A stretch of DNA of 64,000 nucleotides from Paucibacter sp. TC2R-5 (GCF_025717605.1 NZ_JAJIRQ010000006.1:6015-70014), one strand, 5' to 3'; counted from the stretch's first letter, positions 43,217 to 52,625 are shown. Notes: a model not told the origin generated them from the sequence alone. Translations and numbers: made by a program.

Positions 43217-43226
43217 AGATGCGAAC

Positions 43227-43451
43227 ATGCAGACCTCTACCTCCACCGACAAAGCAGCAGGCGCCCCTGCGGCTGCCAATGATTGCGACCCAAGGGCAAG
43301 GCCCACGCCTGGGCTGACGCTGATGGATTCACGCAAGAGAATCAGCAGCCAGAGCCTTTTGGGCAATGAGACAGAGATTGAAATCGAGCATGGCCAGCAA
43401 CTCTACCGCCTGCGCTTGACGGCCTTGGGCAAACTGATCCTGACCAAATAG
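43227..43451 (+). CDS. hemP: Hemin uptake protein HemP, 74 aa
   Basis: Small conserved protein linked to heme/iron uptake regulation. The conserved C-terminal core is visible as RISSQSLLGNETEIEIEHGQ followed by LYRLRLTALGKLILTK. The first 32 residues are variable, Ala/Thr/Pro-rich. ATG 43227 lies only about 10 bases after the Fur box with no clear Shine-Dalgarno; an internal ATG at 43323 would give just the 42-residue core. No heme receptor gene follows, unlike in many hemP operons. Confidence 0.9.
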   Translation: MQTSTSTDKAAGAPAAANDCDPRARPTPGLTLMDSRKRISSQSLLGNETEIEIEHGQQLYRLRLTALGKLILTK

Positions 43452-43750
43452 GCCGTCATTTGTGAACCCTTGAGCACCCCGCCGGGCCGCGGCTTGGGCG
43501 GCTGATTCAGGGAGCCATTCAGCAGCCAAGAGCCTTTACTCCGTCCGCTGGACCTGAACAAGCAGGCCAAGACCTGGCAGTTCATCCATTCAAGTTCGCG
43601 TTTTCGTGCAAAGCGCACAAACCAAAGCAATACCACTTCCGCTCGACCGCACTTTTCATCGGTGCTTTCCCTAGAATTCTGAGCATGGCGGGGCATCCTC
43701 CGCTGTGATCGAAAACTCATCTAATCGAGGTGTTTCAGGTGAAAAGCAAA
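43452..43750 (+). other. Intergenic region before the PEP-CTERM gene
   Basis: These 299 bases show no recognisable gene. They should contain the hemP terminator and the promoter of the next gene, but I find neither a clean hairpin with a U-tract nor a convincing promoter. A Shine-Dalgarno AGGTGA at 43737-43742 precedes the ATG at 43751. Confidence 0.5.
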
Positions 43751-44713
43751 ATGTTGAATCGTGCAAGTGGTCTGAAGTTGGTTTCTATCGCAGCGATGGC
43801 CTTGCTGGCCGGTGCGGCACAGGCGCTGCCGGTGATGGATCTGGGTGTTGCCAAGAACTACAGCGGGTTCTTCTTTGGCAATGCCACCAAAGTCATGGAC
43901 GTTGAAGGCAAGTTTGCTGTCGGCGGAAATTTAGATACAACCGGATTTTCCTTCGGCTACCGCACATCGGCTGATGTTGACGGACCAAGCTTGGTCGTTG
44001 GCGGCAACGTAAAACTTGGCTCAGGCCAGATCAACAAGGGTCCGGGGAACAACATCGACACCAATGCTACCGTTGGGCCTATTACTAGTTGGCAGAAGCC
44101 AATTGGCTATGGTGTCTACGGCGGTACCAATACTTCCTCCTCACCACATGATTTGCGTCAAGGCAATGTGATCGACTTTGGCGCCGCCAAGACTCAACTT
44201 ACGACACTGTCTTCAACGCTAGCGGCCGAAGCTTCAAATGGCTTGGTCGAGCGCAAATGGGGTGGCCTCTACCTGACGGGCGACAACAAAGCCGATGTGC
44301 AAGTATTTAACGTGTCAAGTGGCCCGCTAGGCAACCTCGTCTTGGCGAATGTCAAAGAAGGCGCCCATGTATTGGTGAATGTGTGGGGGCAGGAGGCGCT
44401 GACGTTTTCGGGTGGTCAAGACGGCCAGTTGAATGCCCTGCGCAGCAGCGTTCTATTCAACTTGGTTGACGCAACCAGCGTCGACATTCGGACCTTTACG
44501 TACGGCACTATCTTGGCGACCAAAGCCAACGTCATAGGCACAGGTCATATCGAAGGTTCAATCATCGCCAATTCCATTTCCGCGCAAGTAGAAATCGGCC
44601 ATGAGCCCTTCCGAAATGTTTCCGCCGTCCCCGAGCCAGAAACCTACGCCATGCTGCTGGCCGGCTTGGGCGTGATTGGCTTTATGGCACGCCGCCGCAA
44701 GATTGGCGCTTAA
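43751..44713 (+). CDS. Choice-of-anchor A family secreted protein with PEP-CTERM sorting signal, 320 aa
   Basis: Secreted protein with a signal peptide ending AQA near residue 30, a choice-of-anchor A-like domain (GVAKNYSGFFFGN, VEGKFAVGGNLDTTGF, IEGSIIANS), and a C-terminal PEP-CTERM signal: VPEPETY at 44627-44647, a hydrophobic helix MLLAGLGVIGF and the basic end ARRRK. Exosortase would remove this tail during transfer to the cell surface or matrix. This matches the EpsD/E/F/G cluster at the left edge, which usually travels with an exosortase. ATG 43751 has a good Shine-Dalgarno; a GTG at 43730 is less likely. Composition is less GC-rich than the flanks. Confidence 0.9.
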   Translation: MLNRASGLKLVSIAAMALLAGAAQALPVMDLGVAKNYSGFFFGNATKVMDVEGKFAVGGNLDTTGFSFGYRTSADVDGPSLVVGGNVKLGSGQINKGPGNNIDTNATVGPITSWQKPIGYGVYGGTNTSSSPHDLRQGNVIDFGAAKTQLTTLSSTLAAEASNGLVERKWGGLYLTGDNKADVQVFNVSSGPLGNLVLANVKEGAHVLVNVWGQEALTFSGGQDGQLNALRSSVLFNLVDATSVDIRTFTYGTILATKANVIGTGHIEGSIIANSISAQVEIGHEPFRNVSAVPEPETYAMLLAGLGVIGFMARRRKIGA

Positions 44714-44740
44714 ATAGCAGGCAGATTTCGCCCGCAAAAC

Positions 44741-44764
44741 AAAGGCTCCTACGGGAGCCTTTTT
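44741..44764 (+). terminator. Terminator after the PEP-CTERM gene
   Basis: AAAGGCTCC pairs with GGAGCCTTT over a 4-base loop, followed by further T. Confidence 0.88.
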
Positions 44765-44786
44765 CATGTGCAGCCGCGCCAAGAAG

Positions 44787-44828
44787 CAAAAAGGGCCGCA
44801 TCCTTGCCGGACGCGGCCCTTTCTTTTT
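44787..44828 (-). terminator. Bidirectional terminator, secA side
   Basis: A perfect 10-bp stem (44790-44799 with 44813-44822) has A-rich sequence on the left and CTTTTT on the right, so it can end transcription from both directions. It lies 30 bases past the secA stop. Confidence 0.85.
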
Positions 44829-44858
44829 AGATGCTCAGCTGAGCTGAAGACCTAGCGA

Positions 44859-47603
44859 TCAGGCCAGCTTGCCGTGGCAAAGCTTGAACTTCTTGCCGCT
44901 GCCGCAAGGGCAGGGGTCGTTGCGCCCCACATGGCCGTACTTGCCGGCATCGAAGTCGGGGGCCGCGTCTTGCGACACCGAGCCGTCCTCGTTGGGGTGC
45001 GTATAGGTGACGTTGCTGACCCGCTCGGCGCGGGCTTCGATGGCTTCGGCCGCCCGGTTGGCTTCTTCTTGCGACTGGATGCGCACATTCATCAGCGTGC
45101 GGGTGACTTCCATCTTCACCACATCCAACAACTGCGAGAACAACTCGAATGCTTCGCGCTTGTACTCCTGCTTGGGGTTCTTCTGCGCATAGCCGCGCAA
45201 GTGAATGCCCTGGCGCAGATAGTCCAGCGAAGCCAGATGTTCGCGCCAATGCTGGTCAATGCTTTGCAACAAGACCATGCGCATGAACGGCGTCAGTTGA
45301 TCGATGCCAACACGCTCCACCTTGTCGGCAAACACCGTGTCGCCGGTCTTCACAACCAGATCCAGCACATCCTCATCGGTGATGGAGTCGCTCTTGTCGA
45401 CCATGGCCGTCAAAGCCACCTCGAGCTGCCATTCATCTCGCAAGACGCGTTCCAGACCGGGCAGGTCCCACTGCTCTTCGACGCTTTGGGAAGGCACAAA
45501 GCTGCGCACCACATCACCCAGCGTGCTGGCGCGCAGATTGTTGATTTGCTCAACCAAGCTTTGCGCTTCGAGGATGTCATTGCGCTGTTGGTAAATCACC
45601 TTGCGCTGATCGTTCGACACATCGTCGTACTCGAGCAACTGCTTGCGTACGTCAAAGTTGCGCGCCTCGACCTTGCGCTGCGCGCTTTCGATCGAGCGGC
45701 TGACGATGCCTGCCTCGATCGCCTCGCCTTCGGGCATCTTCAGGCGGTCCATGATGGCGCGCACACGGTCACCCGCGAAGATACGCATCAGCTGATCGTC
45801 CAGCGACAAATAGAAACGCGAGGCACCAGGGTCACCCTGGCGGCCCGAACGGCCACGTAACTGGTTATCGATGCGGCGGCTTTCATGTCGCTCGGTGGCG
45901 ATGATGCGCAGGCCGCCGGCGGCCTTGACTTGCTCGTGCAGGCCGGCCCACTCATCCTTCAACGTCTGAATCTGTAGGGCCTTGTCGGCCTCGGCAACGC
46001 TGGCGTCGGCTTCAATCAGCTTGATCTGATTCTCGACATTGCCGCCCAACACAATGTCGGTGCCTCGACCGGCCATATTGGTCGCAATCGTGATCATGCC
46101 GGGCCGCCCTGCCTGTGCCACGATCAGCGCCTCTTGGGCATGCTGCTTGGCGTTGAGCACCTTGTGCGGCAATTTCTCTGCCGTCAGCAGCTTGGAGATG
46201 TACTCGGAGTTCTCGATCGAGGTGGTGCCGACCAAGGTCGGCTGACCGCGTTCATGGCTGTCCTTGATGTCGGCGACGACGGCGTGGAACTTTTCAAACG
46301 TGGTCTTGTAAACCAAGTCCTGTTCGTCCTTGCGCTTGGTTGGACGGTTAGGCGGAATCACCACCGTTTCCAGGCCGTAAATCTCCTGGAACTCGTAGGC
46401 CTCGGTATCGGCTGTGCCGGTCATGCCCGAGAGCTTGCCGTACATGCGGAAGAAGTTCTGGAAGGTGATCGAGGCCAGCGTCTGGTTCTCGCTCTGGATC
46501 GCCACGCCCTCTTTGGCTTCCACGGCTTGGTGCAGGCCGTCACTCCAGCGTCGACCTGTCATCAAGCGGCCGGTGAATTCGTCAACGATGATGACCTCAC
46601 CGTTTTGCACCACGTAATGTTGGTCGCGGTGATAGATATGGGTGGCACGCAGCGCGGCATACAGATGATGCATCAGCGTGATGTTGCCGGCGTCGTAGAG
46701 GCTCGCACCTTCCACCAACAAACCCGCTTCGCTCAACAGGCGTTCGGCGTTTTCATGGCCGTCTTCGGTCAGATAGACCTGATGCGACTTCTCATCGACG
46801 GTGAAGTCGCCCGGCTCGATCACGCCTTCGCCGGTGCGAATATCCAACTCGCCGATTTGCTTCTTCAGGCCCGGCGCGACCTTGTTGATGGCCAGATACA
46901 CATCGGTTTGGTCATCGGCTTGGCCGGAGATGATCAAAGGCGTGCGCGCCTCGTCGATCAGAATCGAGTCAACCTCGTCAACGATGGCGAACGCCAGCGG
47001 CCGCTGCACGCGGTCCGACACCTCGTGGACCATGTTGTCACGCAGGTAGTCAAAGCCGTATTCGTTATTGGTGCCATAGGTCACGTCAGCGGCGTAAGCG
47101 GCCTGCTTCTCTTCACGCGACATCTGCGCCAAATTGACGCCAACCGTCAGACCCAGGAAGTTGTAGAGCCGCGCCATCCATTCGGCGTCGCGCTTGGCCA
47201 GGTAATCATTGACGGTCACCAGGTGCACACCCTTGCCGGTCAAGGCATTCAGGTAGACCGCCAAGGTTCCCATCAAGGTTTTGCCTTCGCCGGTCCCCAT
47301 CTCGGCGACCTTGCCGGCGTTGAGCACCATGCCGCCAATCAACTGCACGTCGAAGTGGCGCATCTTCAGCGCACGTTTGCCGCCTTCGCGAACAACCGCA
47401 AACGCTTCAGGCAGCAAAGAGTCCAAGGTTTCGCCCTTGGCCAAACGCTGCTTGAACTCTTCGGTCTTGGCCTTCAGAGCGGCATCATCGAGTTCCTCGA
47501 ATTGCGGCTCCAGCGCATTGATCTGCTGGACGGTGCGGCGGTAGCCTTTAAGCAAGCGCTCATTACGGCTACCGAAAATCTGGGTGAGAAGCTTGGGCAA
47601 CAT
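44859..47603 (-). CDS. secA: Preprotein translocase ATPase SecA, 914 aa
   Basis: Motor of the Sec secretion pathway. Motif I is [14 protein letters not shown], the DEAD-type motif is [19 protein letters not shown], and the second nucleotide domain has [12 protein letters not shown] and [17 protein letters not shown]. The C-terminal SEC-C zinc motif [14 protein letters not shown] binds SecB. The start at 47603 gives the normal [19 protein letters not shown]; the reading frame stays open upstream to 47747, but that part lacks SecA homology and contains a hairpin. It is divergent from a DUF721 gene. Confidence 0.97.
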   Translation of the reverse strand: MLPKLLTQIFGSRNERLLKGYRRTVQQINALEPQFEELDDAALKAKTEEFKQRLAKGETLDSLLPEAFAVVREGGKRALKMRHFDVQLIGGMVLNAGKVAEMGTGEGKTLMGTLAVYLNALTGKGVHLVTVNDYLAKRDAEWMARLYNFLGLTVGVNLAQMSREEKQAAYAADVTYGTNNEYGFDYLRDNMVHEVSDRVQRPLAFAIVDEVDSILIDEARTPLIISGQADDQTDVYLAINKVAPGLKKQIGELDIRTGEGVIEPGDFTVDEKSHQVYLTEDGHENAERLLSEAGLLVEGASLYDAGNITLMHHLYAALRATHIYHRDQHYVVQNGEVIIVDEFTGRLMTGRRWSDGLHQAVEAKEGVAIQSENQTLASITFQNFFRMYGKLSGMTGTADTEAYEFQEIYGLETVVIPPNRPTKRKDEQDLVYKTTFEKFHAVVADIKDSHERGQPTLVGTTSIENSEYISKLLTAEKLPHKVLNAKQHAQEALIVAQAGRPGMITIATNMAGRGTDIVLGGNVENQIKLIEADASVAEADKALQIQTLKDEWAGLHEQVKAAGGLRIIATERHESRRIDNQLRGRSGRQGDPGASRFYLSLDDQLMRIFAGDRVRAIMDRLKMPEGEAIEAGIVSRSIESAQRKVEARNFDVRKQLLEYDDVSNDQRKVIYQQRNDILEAQSLVEQINNLRASTLGDVVRSFVPSQSVEEQWDLPGLERVLRDEWQLEVALTAMVDKSDSITDEDVLDLVVKTGDTVFADKVERVGIDQLTPFMRMVLLQSIDQHWREHLASLDYLRQGIHLRGYAQKNPKQEYKREAFELFSQLLDVVKMEVTRTLMNVRIQSQEEANRAAEAIEARAERVSNVTYTHPNEDGSVSQDAAPDFDAGKYGHVGRNDPCPCGSGKKFKLCHGKLA

Positions 47604-47672
47604 GCAGCGTGATGATTGAATCGTAAGTTCTGGGAGCGGCATGGCCGCCCCCTGGGGTTGGCGGTCGCTATA

Positions 47673-47696
47673 GGCAAACAAACTCTCTTGTTTGCC
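47673..47696 (-). promoter_or_regulatory. Perfect hairpin in the secA leader
   Basis: GGCAAACAA at 47673-47681 and TTGTTTGCC at 47688-47696 form a perfect 9-bp stem with a 6-base loop about 70 bases upstream of the secA start. There is no U-tract suited to termination. It could be a regulatory structure or a copy of an interspersed repeat. Confidence 0.6.
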
Positions 47697-47870
47697 CCGA
47701 GCTAGGCCCCTGAATTCTTCTTGATGCTTGGCCCATATGAGGCGCATTCAGCGCACTGCAATAGGACCACCCCCATCTCGCTCACTAGCAGCCAGCGCCA
47801 AGGGTCCGGCAGTTTAGCATCTGAGTGAAGGCAGTCCCGTGGCAGCAGCCCTCGGGCATACACTGCAGGG

Positions 47871-48209
47871 ATGCGTGCCCCCTACAGTCCCCGGCCGAAG
47901 AATCGAAGTGCTCAGCAAGTGCCTGAACCGCTGGCAATTGCGCGCGCCATACAGCAGCACGAGGGCTTGGCGCGTTTGAGTCTCTTGATGCGCGAATCGA
48001 ACCGACGCATGGAATTGATCAAACCTTGCCTGCCGGGCGCCTTGACGCGATTTGTTCGCCCAGGCCCGGTTGACGAGGACGGCTGGACCTTGCTGGCCGC
48101 CAATGCCGCAGTCGCCGCAAAACTACGCCACTTGCAGCCTCGGTTGCAAGAACTGATTGAAGAAGCAGGATTGCAGCCTGCCAAGGTTCGGGTGAAGGTG
48201 CAGCAGTAG
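47871..48209 (+). CDS. DUF721 (DciA-like) protein, 112 aa
   Basis: Small basic protein of the DUF721 family, which includes the helicase-operator DciA. Recognisable are LSLLMRESNRRMELIKPCLPG at split positions and the KH-like part WTLLAANAAVAAKLRHLQPR, then AGLQPAKVRVKVQ. It stands divergent from secA, as in other betaproteobacteria. If it is DciA, it would help load DnaB in a genome lacking DnaC, but the short length makes this uncertain. A strong terminator follows. Confidence 0.8.
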   Translation: MRAPYSPRPKNRSAQQVPEPLAIARAIQQHEGLARLSLLMRESNRRMELIKPCLPGALTRFVRPGPVDEDGWTLLAANAAVAAKLRHLQPRLQELIEEAGLQPAKVRVKVQQ

Positions 48210-48266
48210 TTCGGTGCGGCTGATGGGCTGACCGAGCGATAGCCACTCAGCCAATTTCTTGCGGGC

Positions 48267-48298
48267 AAAAAAATACCGCCTGTGAAGGCGGTATTTTT
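48267..48298. terminator. Bidirectional terminator between the DUF721 gene and tRNA-Thr
   Basis: AAATACCGCCT (48271-48281) pairs with AGGCGGTATTT (48286-48296) over a 4-base loop, with A-tract left and T-tract right. It serves the DUF721 gene in one direction and tRNA-Thr in the other. Confidence 0.9.
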
Positions 48299-48303
48299 AA
48301 CTT

Positions 48304-48379
48304 TGGTGCCGGCTATCGGATTCGAACTGATGACCTACCGCTTACAAGGCGGTTGCTCTACCAACTGAGCTAAGCCGGC
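48304..48379 (-). tRNA. tRNA-Thr (anticodon TGT)
   Basis: The minus-strand 76-nt cloverleaf starts GCCGGCTTAGCTCAGTTGG, has anticodon loop CTTGTAA (anticodon TGT, reading ACA and wobble), the T-loop GTTCGAATCC and an encoded CCA end. It lies 39 bases downstream of sspB on the same strand and is followed by a terminator, so it may be processed from the ssp transcript. Confidence 0.98.
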
Positions 48380-48418
48380 GAAGACCAAGAGTATAGCCTT
48401 GAATTTCGAGGCTGTCTA

Positions 48419-49033
48419 CTACTTAATGCGTTTTAATGAAGGCCTGCCGGAACTCGGTGGCGGTGCATCGGGTTCGTCGCCGTCCTGCACTGCAGCAACA
48501 CTCGCCTCGCCCTGCTCTTGCTTGGTTTCGACCGAATTCGATTCCGAACTCGGGGTCAGCTTTACCGAACGCAAGGGAGTAGCAGCAGGACGTCCTGCCG
48601 CTGGGCCGCTTTGCTCAATCGACTCCGCAGACGCGGAAGAAGAAGAAACAGAAGGAGCAGCCGAGCTTGCAACCGGCCCTAGTGCAGTTTGCACATCAGG
48701 CGCCGGGAAAGCCATGCCCTGCCCGTTTTCACGCGCATAGATGGCCACCACATGGTCGATGGGAACAATGATTTCCCGCGCAGTGCCGCCAAAACGGGCC
48801 TTGAACTGGATGAATTCATTGCCCAGTTCTAGGCTGCTAGTGGCATCGAAACCGACATTGAGGACGATCTCGTTGTTGCTGACATACTCCATCGGCACCT
48901 GCACAAACCTGTCGACATGGACCGCAATATAGGGCGTGAAGCCGTTATCGGTGCACCAGTCGTGCAAGGCCCGTATCAGGTATGGCCGGGTCGATGCACT
49001 GCCCGACCCGCCGTTCTCACTGCTTTGTTCCAT
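48419..49033 (-). CDS. sspB: ClpXP protease specificity-enhancing factor SspB, 204 aa
   Basis: Adaptor that delivers ssrA-tagged proteins to ClpXP. The substrate-binding domain is clear: RPYLIRALHDWCTDNGFTPY, VPMEYV, EIVLNVGFDATSSLELGNE and ARFGGTAREIIVPIDHVVAIYARENGQGM in successive blocks. A long flexible Ser/Ala/Glu/Pro-rich linker follows, and the C-terminal end RPSLKRIK would be the ClpX-binding tail. It starts 11 bases after sspA. The ssp genes follow the bc1 operon in the standard betaproteobacterial order. Confidence 0.95.
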   Translation of the reverse strand: MEQSSENGGSGSASTRPYLIRALHDWCTDNGFTPYIAVHVDRFVQVPMEYVSNNEIVLNVGFDATSSLELGNEFIQFKARFGGTAREIIVPIDHVVAIYARENGQGMAFPAPDVQTALGPVASSAAPSVSSSSASAESIEQSGPAAGRPAATPLRSVKLTPSSESNSVETKQEQGEASVAAVQDGDEPDAPPPSSGRPSLKRIK

Positions 49034-49044
49034 ATGCCAACCGC

Positions 49045-49662
49045 TTACTTGCGCATGACCTTTTCGGATGGCGTCAGCGCTTCGATATAGGCTGGGCGCG
49101 AGAAAATCCGCTCAGCATATTTCAGCAGCGGCAGCGCGTTCTTCGACATGTCGATACCGTAGTAATCCAAGCGCCAGAGCAGCGGCGCAATGGCCACGTC
49201 CAGCATCGAGAAATCGTCGCCGAGCATGTACTTGTTCTTCAAGAAGATCGGCGCCAACTGGGTCAGGCGATCGCGGATCTGCGAGCGCGCCTTTTCCAAC
49301 TGCTTGTCGGCCGCTTTAGCGGTCTGACTACGGCCCTCTAACACGTTGACGTGAGCAAACAATTCCTTCTCAAAATTGAGCAAGAACAGACGCACGCGAG
49401 CACGCGCGACAGGATCGCCGGGCATCAGTTGCGGATGCGGGAAGCGCTCATCGATGTACTCATTGATGATGTGCGACTCGTACAGAATCAAGTCGCGCTC
49501 AACCAGAATCGGCACTTCGTTGTACGGATTCATCAAGGCGATGTCTTCGGGCTTGGCGAACAAGTCCACATCGCGGATTTCAAAGTCCATACCCTTTTCG
49601 AACAGCACGAAGCGGCAGCGATGCGAGTAAGGGCAGGTGGTTCCAGAATAAAGCACCATCAT
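49045..49662 (-). CDS. sspA: Stringent starvation protein A, 205 aa
   Basis: GST-fold protein that binds RNA polymerase and modulates transcription during starvation. The opening is MMVLYSGTTCPYSHRCRFVL, and VPILVERDLILYESHIINEYIDERFPHP appears in two conserved blocks (NEVPILVERD, ESHIINEYIDERFP). The C-terminal helical domain ends SRPAYIEALTPSEKVMRK. Two adjacent ATG codons (49662 and 49659) are possible starts; upstream residues are not conserved. It is co-directional with petC, 136 bases away. Confidence 0.94.
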   Translation of the reverse strand: MMVLYSGTTCPYSHRCRFVLFEKGMDFEIRDVDLFAKPEDIALMNPYNEVPILVERDLILYESHIINEYIDERFPHPQLMPGDPVARARVRLFLLNFEKELFAHVNVLEGRSQTAKAADKQLEKARSQIRDRLTQLAPIFLKNKYMLGDDFSMLDVAIAPLLWRLDYYGIDMSKNALPLLKYAERIFSRPAYIEALTPSEKVMRK

Positions 49663-49798
49663 GGCGGCAGGCTCCCAAAGAGTGAGGTGAAAAGGGTGGC
49701 GGACTTCAAGAACAAATCCACACAAAACGCAAACGCAGTGGGAGCTTTCTCAAGCATCCCACTGCGCTTTCGGCCGGGCAAAGCCCAGGCCTGATCGA

Positions 49799-50569
49799 TT
49801 ACTTCACGTCTTTCCAGTAAGACGCATTCAGGCGCCATGCAAAGACGGTAAACACCAGCAAGAACAACAGCACCATCACGCCAAGACGGAAGCGCTGACC
49901 CTGCGCCGGCTCACCCATCCACTGCAGGTAAGCCACCAGGTCGCCCACGGCATTGTCGTATTGAGCGTTTGTCATGGTGCCGGGTGTCAGCTGCTCGTAG
50001 CCCTTGAAGATATGGATCTTCTTGGCGTGGTCATGGGGATCGGTCTCCTCGGCGAAAGTGGCGCCGCGAACACCTTGCAATTCCCACAACACATGCGGCA
50101 TGGCCACACTTGGGAAGGCCAGGTTATTCCAACCCGTGGCCTTCGTGTCGTCAGCGTAATAGCTGCGCAGATAGGTGTAGAGATAGTCAGCGCCCGAACC
50201 CTTGGAGCCGTCGGCACGCGAGCGTGCGATAACGGTCAAATCAGGCGGGGCCGCGCCGAACCAATCCTTGGCCTGACGTGGATCCATGGCAATCTTCATG
50301 GTGTCACCGACCTTGTCGGTGGCAAACATCAGATTGTTCTTGATCTGCAGTTCGGTCAAACCGATGTCTCGCATGCGGTTGTAACGCATGAAAGCAGCAG
50401 AGTGGCAGTTCAGGCAGTAGTTGACGAACAGCTTGGCGCCATTCTGCAGCGCCGCCATATCCTGCATCTTTTCTCTAGGGAACTTGTCCCATTCGATGCC
50501 GCCCGCAGCAGCGAACGCGCCGGACACCAAGCCAAAGCAAGTCAGCAAAGTCGCGATGAGTTTTTTCAT
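49799..50569 (-). CDS. petC: Cytochrome c1 of the bc1 complex, 256 aa
   Basis: Heme-c subunit of ubiquinol-cytochrome c reductase. The signal peptide ends AFA near residue 20, the heme site is CLNCHS (about residues 52-57), and a C-terminal helix (LGVMVLLFLLVFTVFAWRL) anchors it in the membrane. DMAALQNGAKLFVNYC and AMPHVLWELQG are typical c1 blocks. It begins 17 bases after petB in the petABC operon. Confidence 0.95.
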   Translation of the reverse strand: MKKLIATLLTCFGLVSGAFAAAGGIEWDKFPREKMQDMAALQNGAKLFVNYCLNCHSAAFMRYNRMRDIGLTELQIKNNLMFATDKVGDTMKIAMDPRQAKDWFGAAPPDLTVIARSRADGSKGSGADYLYTYLRSYYADDTKATGWNNLAFPSVAMPHVLWELQGVRGATFAEETDPHDHAKKIHIFKGYEQLTPGTMTNAQYDNAVGDLVAYLQWMGEPAQGQRFRLGVMVLLFLLVFTVFAWRLNASYWKDVK

Positions 50570-50586
50570 TCTTTGTACTCCGTGGC

Positions 50587-51996
50587 TCAGTGGGCGTGGA
50601 AGGTCACACGGTCAGGTACAGCCTTTGGCGTACCCAGCTTGCTCCACCAAGGCATCAAGAGGAAGAAGCCGAAGTAGTACAGCGTGCCAATCTGGGACAC
50701 CAGCGTACCCATATCGGTAGGCGGCTGAATGCCCAGATAACCCAGGATCAAGAAGAGCACCACGAACACGGCGTAAACATACTTGTGCCAGTCAGGGCGA
50801 TAGCGGATCGATTTGACCGGGCTGTGATCCAGCCAAGGCAGCACGAACAAAATCACGACCGCGCCGCCCATCACGACCACGCCCCAGAACTTGGCGTCGA
50901 ACGTCTTCAGCAGCGCGGCTGCCACCAAGGCAGCAACCAAGACCACCACTTTGGCCTTGCCAGAGAAACTACCCTTCAAGACCGCCAAGATCGCCGACAG
51001 GCCAATGATGCCGACCAGCACGTTGATCAGCGTGTCATTGGTGGCACGCAGCATCGAGTAGAACGGCGTGAAATACCAGACCGGCGCAATGTGAGCCGGA
51101 GTCTTCAGCGGATCGGCTGGGATGAAGTTGTTGTACTCGAGGAAGTAGCCACCCATCTCAGGCGCGAAGAACACGATGGACGTGAATACGATCAAGAACA
51201 GGCTAAGGGCATAGATGTCATGCACGCTGTAGTACGGATGGAAAGGAATGCCATCCAGCGGGTGTCCATTGGCATCCTTGGGCGCCTTGGGGCCCTTGAT
51301 TTCAACGCCGTCAGGGTTGTTCGAACCCACTTCGTGCAGCGCAATGATGTGCGCGACCACCAAGCCCAGCAGCACCAGCGGCACCGCAATCACGTGGAAG
51401 GCAAAGAAGCGATTCAGCGTCGCGTCACCCACCACAAAGTCACCGCGAATCAGCAAAGCCAGATCGGGGCCAATAAAGGGCACGGCAGCGAACAAGTTCA
51501 CGATCACCTGCGCGCCCCAGTAGGACATCTGGCCCCACGGCAGCAGATAACCCATGAAGGCTTCGGCCATCAGGCACAAGAAGATGCCGCAACCGAAGAT
51601 CCACACCAACTCGCGCGGCTTGCGGTAGGAGCCATAAATCAGGCCCCGGTACATATGCAAGTAGACGATGATGAAAAACGCCGAGGCACCGGTCGAGTGC
51701 ATATAGCGGATCAACCAACCCCAAGGCACATCACGCATGATGTACTCGACCGAGGCGAACGCCAGCGCCGCGTCGGGCTTGTAATGCATCACCAGGAAAA
51801 TACCTGAGACGATTTGAATCACCAGCACCACCAAGGCCAGCGAGCCGAAGATGTACCACCAGTTGAAGTTTTTCGGAGCGTAGTACTCCGACAAATGCTC
51901 TTTGTACAGCTTGCTCGCAGGGAAGCGGTTATCCACCCAAGTCAGGAGTTGCTCACCCATTGGTGCGCCTGCGGGAGCTTCTTTGAATTCAGCCAT
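50587..51996 (-). CDS. petB: Cytochrome b of the bc1 complex, 469 aa
   Basis: Membrane core of the complex, binding two b hemes and both quinol sites. Eight or more hydrophobic helices are visible, with heme His in HSTGASAFFIIVYLHMYRG and RFFAFHVIAVPLVLLGLVVAH-type segments; the Qo motif PEW is represented near KTPAHIAPVWYFTPFYSMLR, where the order differs slightly from PEWY. The C-terminus is longer than in mitochondrial cytochrome b, with extra helices. It lies between petA and petC. Confidence 0.95.
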   Translation of the reverse strand: MAEFKEAPAGAPMGEQLLTWVDNRFPASKLYKEHLSEYYAPKNFNWWYIFGSLALVVLVIQIVSGIFLVMHYKPDAALAFASVEYIMRDVPWGWLIRYMHSTGASAFFIIVYLHMYRGLIYGSYRKPRELVWIFGCGIFLCLMAEAFMGYLLPWGQMSYWGAQVIVNLFAAVPFIGPDLALLIRGDFVVGDATLNRFFAFHVIAVPLVLLGLVVAHIIALHEVGSNNPDGVEIKGPKAPKDANGHPLDGIPFHPYYSVHDIYALSLFLIVFTSIVFFAPEMGGYFLEYNNFIPADPLKTPAHIAPVWYFTPFYSMLRATNDTLINVLVGIIGLSAILAVLKGSFSGKAKVVVLVAALVAAALLKTFDAKFWGVVVMGGAVVILFVLPWLDHSPVKSIRYRPDWHKYVYAVFVVLFLILGYLGIQPPTDMGTLVSQIGTLYYFGFFLLMPWWSKLGTPKAVPDRVTFHAH

Positions 51997-52028
51997 GTTG
52001 ACCTCTGTCCTTTAGCCTAATGCGGCGA

Positions 52029-52625
52029 TTACGCCGGCTTGTCTTCACCAATGATGATCTTGGTGTCGGACAGGTACATATGCGGAGGCACTTCGAGGTT
52101 ATCGGGCGCCGGCTTGTTCTTGAACACGCGACCTGCCAAGTCAAAGGTCGAACCGTGGCATGGGCACAAAAAGCCACCGCGCCAGTCGTCCGGCAGCGAA
52201 GGCTGAGGGCCGGCCGTGAACTTCTCGCTGGGCGAGCAACCCAGGTGCGAGCAAATACCAACCGCCACCATGAACTCGGGCTTGATCGAACGAGCCTCGT
52301 TCCTGGCGTATTCCGGCGTCGGGAACGCAGTCCGTTTGGACATGGGATCGGCCAATTCGCCGTCATGCCCGCTCAGGGCGGCCACTTGCTCGGGCGTGCG
52401 GCGCACGATCCAAACAGGCTTGCCACGCCATTCGACGGTCAATTTCTCGCCCGGCTTGATGGCACTGATATCGACTTCCACCGCGGCTCCGGCGGCCTTA
52501 GCGCGCTCGGACGGGGCGAAAGAACTGACGAAAGGTACTGCGACGGCTACACCGCCAACGGCGCCGGCGCAACTTGTGGCTATTAGCCATGTACGCTTAC
52601 CGTGGTCCACTTGCTGGTCACTCAT
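52029..52625 (-). CDS. petA: Rieske iron-sulfur subunit of the bc1 complex, 198 aa
   Basis: [2Fe-2S] protein that takes the first electron from ubiquinol. Cluster motifs are CSHLGCSPSE and CPCHGSTFD. An N-terminal helix (TWLIATSCAGAVGGVAVAV) anchors it; the preceding GKRTW is an atypical twin-arginine-like site (Lys-Arg), and Rieske proteins usually need the Tat system, whose genes are at 59.0-60.6 kb. The start at 52625 is chosen; ATG at 52631 two codons earlier is possible. It leads petABC. Confidence 0.95.
   Translation of the reverse strand: MSDQQVDHGKRTWLIATSCAGAVGGVAVAVPFVSSFAPSERAKAAGAAVEVDISAIKPGEKLTVEWRGKPVWIVRRTPEQVAALSGHDGELADPMSKRTAFPTPEYARNEARSIKPEFMVAVGICSHLGCSPSEKFTAGPQPSLPDDWRGGFLCPCHGSTFDLAGRVFKNKPAPDNLEVPPHMYLSDTKIIIGEDKPA

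Noticed and set aside
43549-43564. Sigma-54-like GG-N10-GC pattern before the PEP-CTERM gene
   Set aside because: Spacing is right but it lacks the TGGC and TTGC context; such patterns are frequent by chance.
48067-48246. Minus-strand open frames opposite the DUF721 gene
   Set aside because: No conserved features; the plus-strand frame has family similarity and its own terminator.
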